Shown piece after piece: positions 37,373 through 44,289 of a DNA stretch of 64,000 bases. A program made the position numbers and the translations under genes. This stretch comes from Clostridiales bacterium. GTDB taxonomy: Bacteria > Bacillota > Clostridia > Monoglobales > Monoglobaceae. The stretch is from the NCBI GenBank assembly GCA_019419865.1, contig JAHZIG010000001.1:186001-250000 (forward strand). Reading direction: 5' to 3'. How positions within the stretch are numbered: position 1 is the stretch's first letter; each line of letters opens with the position of its first letter. The notes below the pieces were generated by a model. The model searched no databases, was not told where the DNA came from, and saw only the letters and a program-made list of their open reading frames with translations.

Positions 37373-38131
37373 GTGAACGGCGAATTTGATCTCAGGTCTG
37401 AAATAACCGAAAGCGCTACTTCGGAGCAAAGTCCGGAACAAACCGAGAGCAAGACCGGCGGCTCCGACGAAAAAAAGCTCATAACTTTTCACGATATTGT
37501 AAAGAACAAGGAGATAAAGACCTATCTCGAAAAGGGCGACAAGTATCTCGGAACGCTCGGCTACACCAACCATTCATTGCTCCACGCCCAAAGGGTCGCC
37601 AAGGTCGCTTATAATATTCTGACGGCGTTCGGCTACGACAAGAGGACGGCGGAGCTGGGGCGAATAGCGGGATATATGCACGACATCGGCAACGTCGTAA
37701 ACCGCATGGACCACGCCCAGACCAGCGCGGTCATGGCGTTTAGCATACTCACGAGGCTCGGCATGGACCCGAACGAGATAGCGAAGATAATCGCGGCGAT
37801 CGGCAACCACGACGAGGGCAGCGGAACGCCGGTGAACCAGCTCGCGTCCGCGCTGATAATCGCGGATAAGACCGACGTGCGCAGGAGCCGGGTCAAGAAC
37901 CGCGACTACTCCACCTTCGACATCCACGACAGAGTCAACTACGCGGCGGTCGAGACCGACGTGCATATAAACAACAGAAAGATAACCCTCGACCTTACGA
38001 TCAACACCGACATCTGTCCGGTCTCCGAATATTTCGAGATATTCTTAGGCAGAATGGTCATGTGCAAAAAAGCCGCGGAGGCCATAAACGGCGTCTTCGA
38101 GCTTATGATCAACGATACAAAACTGATGTAA
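37373..38131 (+). CDS. HD-domain phosphohydrolase-like protein
   Basis: A 252-residue protein starting at GTG after AGAAAGGGGG. An unstructured, Ser/Glu-rich N terminus (about 1-40) precedes an HD domain: HSLLHAQRV supplies the first His, GYMHDIGNVVN the HD pair, and IIADKTDVRRSR a later Asp. It belongs to the group of HD proteins found next to SCIFF and secD in Clostridia; substrate unknown, perhaps a nucleotide. One base after its stop codon a heptamer repeat element begins, which is the left edge of the accessory island. Confidence 0.8.
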   Translation: MNGEFDLRSEITESATSEQSPEQTESKTGGSDEKKLITFHDIVKNKEIKTYLEKGDKYLGTLGYTNHSLLHAQRVAKVAYNILTAFGYDKRTAELGRIAGYMHDIGNVVNRMDHAQTSAVMAFSILTRLGMDPNEIAKIIAAIGNHDEGSGTPVNQLASALIIADKTDVRRSRVKNRDYSTFDIHDRVNYAAVETDVHINNRKITLDLTINTDICPVSEYFEIFLGRMVMCKKAAEAINGVFELMINDTKLM

Positions 38132-38343
38132 CAACATAGCGATTAGGGATTAGGGATTAGCGAATAGGAGCCTAATACGCTTCTGTAGCGTCAAAACGGC
38201 CTCTGTAGCCGCATAGGAAAACATAGTATTCCCATACCGCCGACTTAAGCGTCAGGCGTTACAGCGGCAAATTTTACCCCCTAATCGCTATTCGCTAATC
38301 GCTAATCTCTACGTTCGCTAATAGCTAATAGCTAATCGCTACG
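38132..38343. repeat. GATTAG-heptamer MITE-like element E1
   Basis: Full-type element: left end CAACATAG plus GATTAGN units, core with CTTCTGTAGCGTCAAAACGG and GCGTTACAGCGGC blocks, right end of inverted units. It starts one base after the HD-gene stop codon. Confidence 0.85.
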
Positions 38344-38354
38344 GCGCTCCGTTG

Positions 38355-38475
38355 TTGACAACCGAGAAGTTTTAGTGTATAATAAAAGCAGAAAAGAGGT
38401 AAACCGAATACTCGGTTAGCCAAGAAAGATAAACATTAATAATGTAACCGTCCTTGACTGAGGGGCGGTTACACT
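38355..38475 (+). ncRNA. Antisense RNA of degenerate TA locus A
   Basis: Promoter TTGACA (38355-38360), 17 bases, TATAAT (38378-38383). The RNA would start near 38390 and end at the hairpin GTAACCG/CGGTTAC (38444-38472) followed by a T-rich stretch. Its 5' part is nearly identical to the antisense RNAs at 53.3 and 55.4 kb (AAGCAGAAAAGAGGTAAACC, then ACCGAATACTCGGT hairpin). It still looks expressible although its toxin gene is broken. Confidence 0.6.
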
Positions 38476-38540
38476 GCTTTTATGGAGACTATTATCAAAA
38501 ATATGATAACAGAAATTATTATCTTAAATAATATCTTCCA
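38469..38540 (-). pseudogene. Decayed type I toxin remnant (TA locus A)
   Basis: On the minus strand a 23-codon frame aligns codon for codon with the toxins at 53.2 and 55.5 kb and ends in the same KAV, but the position of the start codon is TGG. A heptamer repeat directly abuts that position and replaces the Shine-Dalgarno site. Further upstream the toxin promoter is intact, but a GCAGGC/GCCTGC hairpin with a T run (38646-38666) follows it. The gene is therefore judged inactive. Confidence 0.65.
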
Positions 38541-38577
38541 CAACGTAGAGATTAGAGATTAGCGATTAGGGATTAGG
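38541..38577. repeat. Heptamer repeat tract E2
   Basis: CAACGTAG followed by GATTAG-type units only, no core. It is inserted at the start codon of the toxin remnant. Confidence 0.75.
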
Positions 38578-38645
38578 CTTGAAAACAAGCGCCGCGTCTC
38601 TATTTTTAAGCGGTTTTATGATATGATCGCTAAAGAAACCCAAAA

Positions 38646-38666
38646 CAAAAAGCAGGCAATGCCTGC
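38646..38666 (-). terminator. Terminator-like hairpin downstream of toxin-A promoter
   Basis: On the minus strand GCAGGC-ATT-GCCTGC is followed by TTTTTG, about 30 bases after the predicted transcription start. Confidence 0.5.
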
Positions 38667-38700
38667 CCGCTCTTCAATTACCTCTAATCTGCTAAAAATG

Positions 38701-38729
38701 ATTATATAACATTCGACAAATCATGTCAA
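38701..38729 (-). promoter_or_regulatory. Toxin promoter of TA locus A
   Basis: TTGACA (38724-38729) and TATAAT (38701-38706) on the minus strand, spacer 17; the surrounding sequence is nearly identical to toxin promoters C and D. Confidence 0.7.
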
Positions 38730-38771
38730 TTTACAATTCTTTTACAAAGTATTCCCTTTTCTCAAATATAA

Positions 38772-38839
38772 CCGTTCAGCGTTACAGCGGCAAATTTCAC
38801 CCCCTATTCGCTATTCGCTAATCCCTAATCGCTACGTTG
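38772..38839. repeat. Heptamer element E3 (right half)
   Basis: Right half of the element: GCGTTACAGCGGCAAATTTC core block, then CTATTCGCTAATC-type units ending CTACGTTG. It ends about 90 bases before the primase gene. Confidence 0.8.
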
Positions 38840-38929
38840 TTGTCCCCGCATGTCACTTTTAACGTTTTATAATATAGATAGCGCCCGTTATGCGGCGTAA
38901 ATCTATTTAGAAAGCGAGGAGTTATTTTA

Positions 38930-41395
38930 ATGATTAGTTTAAGCGAACTGCTCGGCCGGTTCCATAACGTCAGAGGCGGCGGGGACAGGTTTCAGGCAAG
39001 TTGTCCGTGTCACAGAGACAAAGAGCCGAGCCTGTCCATAAAGGCGGCGGGCGACAAATATTTACTTCACTGCCACGCCGGCTGCGATACCAAAGATATT
39101 TTAAGCGCGGTCGGCCTTAAGTATTCGGACGTCGATTCCAATATACAGCCCTCCGGCGCGGAGCGGGCGAGCAAAGAAAAGTGGGCGTTCTACCTCGAAA
39201 ATCTGGTCGGGGATAACCACAAGGTCAAAGCCCGCTACGACTACTTGGGCGAACGCGGCGAATACCTCTATTCCAATATCCGGCTCGAAAACGGCGCGGG
39301 TAAAACGTTCAGGCAGGGCGTTATCGAGGGCGAGAGGATAAACCTGAGCCTTAGCGGCGTAGAGCGGACGCTCTACAACCTGCCGCGGATAGTAAAGACC
39401 GTCCGGACGTATAAGGACAAATATCCCGTCTTTATCGTCGAGGGCGAGAAAGACGCGGAGACGCTGAAAAGCTTAGGCCTCGTAAACGTAACGACGACGG
39501 GCGGCGCGAAGAGCTGGCGGGGCGAGCTTAGCAAATATTTCGTCGGCGCGGACGTGGTTATCCTGCCCGACAACGACCAAGCGGGCGCGGCGTTCGCAAA
39601 CGAGGTCATCGCAAAAATAAAACCGTTTGCGAGCAGAATAACCGTCTGCGCAGTCTCGGATAAGCCCAAAGGCGACGTGACCGATTTTATCGAGGCCGGA
39701 CATACCAAAGCCGAACTATTAAGCATGATAAAAGAAGCCCAACAAAATATCGTCGGAATAACCGCGTCAGCCCCCGCGCCAACGTCGGCGCATACGCAAA
39801 ATACGCCCCCCGCGCAACCCTCGGCGTATCCGCAAACCGGAGCGAACGCGACCGGCCTGCCCGCGCAAAATTCAGCGTATACGAATAGCCCGACCCATGC
39901 GCAAACGTCGCCCGGTTCCGCCCCTATTCGCTATTCGCTAATCTCTAATCGCTATTGTTGGTATCCCGACTGGCTCAATATCAAGCTAAAGCGAAACGAA
40001 GACGGGAGCGTAAGCGTCAAGAAGACGCTCAACGTGGATAATCTCAGCGCGGCGGTGAGCGAATACATAGATTATTTTATCTCGAGGGTGAGCGGCGCAA
40101 ATAACGACAGCCTGTTCGTCTATGAAAACGGGGTCTACAGCCCCTACAACGACAATCAGATAGACGAAATAATCCGCCGTTTTATCCCCCGGGGCATGGC
40201 GAGGAGCGCTATCATTCGCGACGTCCGCAATCTGCTTATGTGTTCGCCGGGCAGGGTTATCCCGTACGAAGACGTAAACGCAAACGAGCGGTATATCAAC
40301 CTCAAGAACGGTATCTACGACCTCAAAGAGGACAAGCTTATCCCGCATACGCCGAGACTTATCAGCACGATACAGTATAACTGCGGCTATGACGAAAACG
40401 CCGAAGCTCCGACGTTTACAAAATACATAAGCGATCTGTGCACGGACGACGAGGGCGACGTAGATCAGACAGAGATCGACCTGCTCCAGGAATGGACGGG
40501 GCTGATCCTATCAAATATACCCATATATAAGGTAAAGAAAGCGCTGATACTGTATTCAGCGGCGGGGAATACGGGAAAGACGCAATTTTTGGCGCTTATC
40601 TCACACCTGATCGGACGCGAATACGTCGGCGGGTTCGACCTGCAAACGCTGTGCGGCAAGGACGACAGGTTCTCGACCAGCGGGCTTATAGGCAAGCGCA
40701 TGAACATCAACGGCGACCAGCGCAGCGACGAGATCGAGACGACCTCGATGTTTAAAATGCTGACCGGCGGCGACGCGATCAAGGTAGAACCTAAAGGGAA
40801 GCAAGCGTTTAGTTATAAATACGGCGGCGGGCTATTGTTCGCCTGCAACGATCTTCCGGCGTTCAGCACGGATAAGGGCGGATATATGTTCGACAGATTC
40901 TGCATAATCCCCTGCGATAATATTATCCCTGCCGAGCGGCGGGACCGCGGACTCCTGGACAAGCTGAAGCGGGAGGCGGACGGAGTGTTTACGTGGGCGC
41001 TCGAGGGCTTAAAACGGCTTATAAAGAACGATTTCAACTTCACCCTCTGCCCGCGAAGCGAGTTCGCTCTCGACGATTACCAAGACCGCCTCGACAGCGT
41101 GGGCGAGTACCTGAGGCTCTACTGTACAATAACGGACAACCCCAAGGACAGGATAGCCAAGTCCAATTTAGACTTCAAATACGAACGCTGGGCGACCGAC
41201 AACCAACGCCGCCCTGTCGGAAAGCGAAACATGATCGACAGACTCGCAAAACACGGCGTGGGGTATAGGAAAAAATATTGCGGTTACCCCTGCTATATCT
41301 GCATAAAGCCTAAAAATAAAGATTTGCTCGTAGTCGAAGACGAAGGCGCGGAGCCTGAGCATTTGCCCGAAGCGTTCGAGGATATTATTACGTGA
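38930..41395 (+). CDS. P4/D5-type primase-helicase
   Basis: An 821-residue replication initiator-type protein found in satellites, phages and plasmids. A CHC2-like zinc finger lies at residues 25-52 (CPCH ... HCHAGC), and a TOPRIM primase core at about 165-260 (VEGEKDAET; LPDNDQAG at 213-219). A Pro/Ala/Thr-rich linker runs 268-330, then a D5_N domain (about 370-520) and an SF3 helicase with Walker A AAGNTGKT at 544-551, MNINGDQ as Walker B and FACNDLP as sensor. Residues 331-342 (APIRYSLISNRY) are encoded by a heptamer repeat inserted in frame in the linker. It is followed by a terminator and an iteron-rich region. No integrase is near, so the element may be immobile. Confidence 0.9.
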   Translation: MISLSELLGRFHNVRGGGDRFQASCPCHRDKEPSLSIKAAGDKYLLHCHAGCDTKDILSAVGLKYSDVDSNIQPSGAERASKEKWAFYLENLVGDNHKVKARYDYLGERGEYLYSNIRLENGAGKTFRQGVIEGERINLSLSGVERTLYNLPRIVKTVRTYKDKYPVFIVEGEKDAETLKSLGLVNVTTTGGAKSWRGELSKYFVGADVVILPDNDQAGAAFANEVIAKIKPFASRITVCAVSDKPKGDVTDFIEAGHTKAELLSMIKEAQQNIVGITASAPAPTSAHTQNTPPAQPSAYPQTGANATGLPAQNSAYTNSPTHAQTSPGSAPIRYSLISNRYCWYPDWLNIKLKRNEDGSVSVKKTLNVDNLSAAVSEYIDYFISRVSGANNDSLFVYENGVYSPYNDNQIDEIIRRFIPRGMARSAIIRDVRNLLMCSPGRVIPYEDVNANERYINLKNGIYDLKEDKLIPHTPRLISTIQYNCGYDENAEAPTFTKYISDLCTDDEGDVDQTEIDLLQEWTGLILSNIPIYKVKKALILYSAAGNTGKTQFLALISHLIGREYVGGFDLQTLCGKDDRFSTSGLIGKRMNINGDQRSDEIETTSMFKMLTGGDAIKVEPKGKQAFSYKYGGGLLFACNDLPAFSTDKGGYMFDRFCIIPCDNIIPAERRDRGLLDKLKREADGVFTWALEGLKRLIKNDFNFTLCPRSEFALDDYQDRLDSVGEYLRLYCTITDNPKDRIAKSNLDFKYERWATDNQRRPVGKRNMIDRLAKHGVGYRKKYCGYPCYICIKPKNKDLLVVEDEGAEPEHLPEAFEDIIT
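39919..39957. repeat. Heptamer repeat tract E4 inside the primase gene
   Basis: CTATTCGCTATTCGCTAATC-type units lying in frame within the interdomain linker of the primase-helicase, without creating a stop codon. Confidence 0.85.
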
Positions 41396-41420
41396 AGTTA
41401 AATGTTTGAAAAGTTACTCA

Positions 41421-41451
41421 GGAGCGGCCGCGCTTGCCGCTCCATTTTTTT
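41421..41451 (+). terminator. Terminator of the primase gene
   Basis: GGAGCGGC (41421-41428) pairs with GCCGCTCC (41436-41443), followed by ATTTTTTT. Confidence 0.85.
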
Positions 41452-41454
41452 ACT

Positions 41455-41857
41455 TTCCCTAAAACTCCCTAAAACTCCCTAAAAGAATTACGTTTTTTCA
41501 GGGGTTTCGCGTTGTTCAGGGAAATTAGGGAGGGTTTTTCCTATTCCTTTATATATTTATTTTTTATATTATATTTTTTCTTTTTCAAGTAACTTATTAT
41601 AAAAAAGTTCTCTAAACTCCCTAAAAATCCGGAAAATACCGTGAAAACGTTATTTTTTTAGGGACTTTTGCAAAAAAATACTCCCTAAACGCTCCCTAAA
41701 AGCTCCCTAAAACTCCCTAAAACTATTTTACACTTTTACATATATTTCTATCTGTTCAATTTACGCCCATCAGTAAAATCTATATGAGAGAAAAAACTCC
41801 CTAAAAAGTTAGTCAAAACAGCGCAAAGCCCGTAAAAACGTTACAAATTTTAGGGAG
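41455..41857. repeat. Iteron-like CTCCCTAAAA arrays with AT-rich tract (candidate origin)
   Basis: Nine forward and three inverted copies of a decamer near CTCCCTAAAA. Three are in tandem with exact 10-base period at 41455-41484, and four with 10-11-base period at about 41680-41725. Singles lie near 41617 and 41797, with inverted copies near 41528, 41660 and 41853. Between the arrays, 41545-41600 is almost pure A/T. Directly repeated sites plus an AT-rich unwinding region next to a primase-helicase is the layout of an iteron origin. Binding by the upstream protein is an inference. Confidence 0.6.
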
Positions 41858-42007
41858 TCTTATTTTTGTGATAATATTTCGTATATGAAAATTTTTTAAT
41901 AAAAGTATAAAAATGGGGAAAATACCCCAGCAGGGTATATTGACTAGAACTATCGCGAGGAGGGGGAGTTTTCCCGGACGCACAAAAACGGAGCGGCCGA
42001 CCCGCTC

Positions 42008-42213
42008 CTATAACTCGATTTCCTCGCCCGTATCGGCTTTAATTTTAGCCTGTAGGGCTTTTTTTATATATCCGTTTAAACTCTCTCGCCGTGTTCTTCT
42101 GCGATATCTTTCAAAACCTGTTTTTTTCCTCTTTTTACCCTGAATGGAACTTGTTCATATGCTTTAGCGTTATATTTGGCGTTTGCTCTTTTTCTTGCTT
42201 CCGACAATGCCAA
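42008..42213 (-). pseudogene. Arc-like ribbon-helix-helix protein, frameshifted
   Basis: On the minus strand a TTG start (42213) follows AAGGGGTGAT and reads ALSEARKRANAKYNAKAYEQ, then VPFRVKRGKKQVLKDIAEEHGE. A 2-base GA duplication in GAGAGAG then shifts the frame to an early stop. In the shifted frame it continues ESLNGYIKKALQAKIKAD and ends GEEIEL with a TAG. Together this is a complete Arc-family RHH DNA-binding protein of about 68 residues, common in Clostridia mobile elements. It lies between the iteron region and TA locus B. Confidence 0.65.
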
Positions 42214-42227
42214 TTTATAATCACCCC

Positions 42228-42342
42228 TTGACATAGATCGTTTTACATGTTATAATCCAAGTACAAAGGAACAGCTTTGATTGTTCCGCTAAGGTTTATG
42301 TAAATATAACCGTCACGGCGCAAACGTGGCGGTTATTTCTTT
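42228..42342 (+). ncRNA. Antisense RNA of TA locus B
   Basis: Perfect promoter TTGACA (42228-42233), 17 bases, TATAAT (42251-42256). The RNA would start near 42263, fold a GGAACA/TGTTCC hairpin (42268-42287) and end at the terminator ATAACCGTCAC/GTGGCGGTTAT (42306-42336) followed by TTCTTT. It is complementary to the 3' end of the convergent toxin gene (42333-42342 and beyond), fitting an RNA antitoxin. Confidence 0.6.
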
Positions 42343-42395
42343 ATGTAAATAATGATTAATAATATCAAAACTAATATTATTTCAATATCGCACAT
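42333..42395 (-). CDS. Putative type I toxin, 20-residue hydrophobic peptide (locus B)
   Basis: A 20-codon gene beginning MCDIEIIL and ending YIKK: a single membrane helix with two terminal lysines, resembling holin-like type I toxins of Firmicutes. AAAGGGGGTG lies 5 bases before the ATG. Its promoter on the minus strand is TTCACT (42478-42483), 17 bases, TATACT (42455-42460). The stop codon falls inside the terminator stem of the convergent antisense RNA. Sequence family not recognised; toxicity is inferred from architecture. Confidence 0.55.
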   Translation of the reverse strand: MCDIEIILVLILLIIIYIKK

Positions 42396-42454
42396 ATCAA
42401 CACCCCCTTTCGGTAGGCGTTGGAACAACCGCCGCTATTCCTTTGTACCGTTTT

Positions 42455-42483
42455 AGTATAACATAATTATATATTCCAGTGAA
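42455..42483 (-). promoter_or_regulatory. Toxin promoter of TA locus B
   Basis: TTCACT (42478-42483) and TATACT (42455-42460) on the minus strand with a 17-base spacer. Confidence 0.5.
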
Positions 42484-42604
42484 TATACATTGTATTCAAT
42501 ATTTACGGGGATATATTGTGCATAATTACATCTTGATATATTCGCATAAGTATAGTAAGTCCACAAGATAAAACAATCAAACAAATTAAAAGTAAAGTTG
42601 TCAG

Positions 42605-42761
42605 AGAGTAGGAGCCTAATACGCTTCTGTAACGTCAAAACGGCCTCTGTAGCCGCAAACGGAAAACAACGTATTCCATTTCTGCCGACTTAAGCGTTCG
42701 GCGTTAAATTAACCCGTTTCACCCCCTATTCGCTATTCGCTAATCGCTAATCGCTACGTTG
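42605..42761. repeat. GATTAG-heptamer MITE-like element E5
   Basis: Core blocks CTTCTGTAACGTCAAAACGG and GTATTCCATTTCTGCCGAC, then right-end units to CTACGTTG. It marks the right edge of the accessory island, upstream of secD. Confidence 0.85.
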
Positions 42762-42799
42762 TCTTCTTTTAAATTTTGTTAACAATTCGGTCATATCTC

Positions 42800-42828
42800 T
42801 TGACTAAAACTCTGATAGAGGCTATAAT
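42800..42828 (+). promoter_or_regulatory. Promoter of secDF
   Basis: TTGACT (42800-42805) and TATAAT (42823-42828), 17 bases apart, about 150 bases before secD. It would let secDF be expressed despite the island separating them from yajC. Confidence 0.75.
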
Positions 42829-42978
42829 ATGTCGATATATGGGTACGTTTTCATCTGTAAAACTATCGTATATTTATAGCTTTATGTAAAATTAAGCTAA
42901 GATTTTTTCAGAAAAAATAATTAAATTTTATATTCAATACAGCCGACGCAAGCCGGCTCAATTAAGGAGGAGAAAAAA

Positions 42979-44289
42979 TTGTCCAGAAGTTTGGTAAAGT
43001 TTGCGGCGATTATCGTTGTAATAGCCGCGCTTTTGTATGTCGGCTTGTTCGGACTTGATTTTACCAATACGGTAAGATTTCCCGGTATAACCGACAGCGA
43101 CGGAATAACCCAGGGTCTGGATCTCAAAGGCGGAACCGTTATCGTGTTTAAAGCGCAGACGGACAGCCCGTCCGAGGACGATATGGACACTGCGGTTAAC
43201 ATGTTAAGACAGCGTCTTGACTTCCAGGGATACACGGAAGCAAGCGTTACGCAGCAAGGCTCGGATAAAATAAGAGTCGAACTGCCGGACGTACAGGATT
43301 CGGAGCAGGCGGTGGATACGCTCGGAGCTACGGCTCAGCTCGAATTCCAGGACGCGGCCGGTAATATCATAATGTCGGGAAGCGACGTTAGCGACGCCAG
43401 AGCCGAATACGGTCAGACGGAGCAGGGAGTATCCCAGAATTCATATTACATCACTCTCGAACTGACCGACGAAGGCCGCCAGAAGTTCGCGGCGGCTACC
43501 GCGGAGGTAGCGGCTCAAGCGTCGCAGGGAACTAACTATATCGCGATCATGATGGACGGTCAGGTTCTCACCGCGCCCAGCGTAAGAGAGCAGATAGATT
43601 CGGACACCTGCGTTATAACCGGCGACTTTACGGCGGAAGAGGCTAACTCTTTGGCCGCTAACATCAAGTCGGGTCAGCTTCCGTTTACGCTCCAGCCGGA
43701 CGAGGTCAGAGTAGTAAGCGCGACGCTCGGCGAGGAAGCGCTCAACCAGGCGGTGCTCGCGGGTATCATAGGCATGATCCTGGTCATGGTATTCATGCTC
43801 GTTATATACCGTCTGCTCGGTCTGATGGCGGATATAGCCCTCTTGTTCTATATCTCGGTCACGTTTATAATACTTTCGGTATTCCACGTCAACCTGACGC
43901 TTCCGGGTATAGCCGGTATCATACTGGCGATAGGTATGGCGGTCGACGCTAACGTCGTTATATTCGAACGTATCAAAGAGGAGCTTAAGCTCGGCAAGAC
44001 CGTAAGAAGCGCGGTAGAGGCCGGCTTCCACAGAGCTCTGGCCGCCGTTATAGACTCTAACGTGACCACGATCATCTCGGCCGCTATTCTTTGGTGGCTC
44101 GGCGCCGGTACTATCAAAGGTTTCGGTATGACGCTGCTTTTGGGCGTAGTGATCTCGATGGTTTCGGCTATCTTCGTAACAAGACTGCTGCTCAGACAGA
44201 TGATCGGTATGAACGTTAAGCATCTATGGCTTTACGGTATAAACAAAAAGAAAGACAAAGGCGAAAGCCTGAAAGGGGGAGAGGCGTAA
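42979..44289 (+). CDS. secD: Protein translocase subunit SecD
   Basis: Membrane protein using the proton gradient to help pull proteins through the Sec channel. It starts with TTG after AAGGAGG. The 436-residue product has six membrane helices: one at about 5-24, then an extracellular P1 domain starting with DLKGGTVIVF, then five in the C-terminal half with the GMAVDANVVIFERIKEEL motif. It overlaps secF by one base (TAATG). Confidence 0.96.
   Translation: MSRSLVKFAAIIVVIAALLYVGLFGLDFTNTVRFPGITDSDGITQGLDLKGGTVIVFKAQTDSPSEDDMDTAVNMLRQRLDFQGYTEASVTQQGSDKIRVELPDVQDSEQAVDTLGATAQLEFQDAAGNIIMSGSDVSDARAEYGQTEQGVSQNSYYITLELTDEGRQKFAAATAEVAAQASQGTNYIAIMMDGQVLTAPSVREQIDSDTCVITGDFTAEEANSLAANIKSGQLPFTLQPDEVRVVSATLGEEALNQAVLAGIIGMILVMVFMLVIYRLLGLMADIALLFYISVTFIILSVFHVNLTLPGIAGIILAIGMAVDANVVIFERIKEELKLGKTVRSAVEAGFHRALAAVIDSNVTTIISAAILWWLGAGTIKGFGMTLLLGVVISMVSAIFVTRLLLRQMIGMNVKHLWLYGINKKKDKGESLKGGEA

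Noticed and set aside
41913..42143. 76-residue plus-strand frame in the island
   Set aside because: It is antisense to the RHH pseudogene, which shows clear family resemblance.
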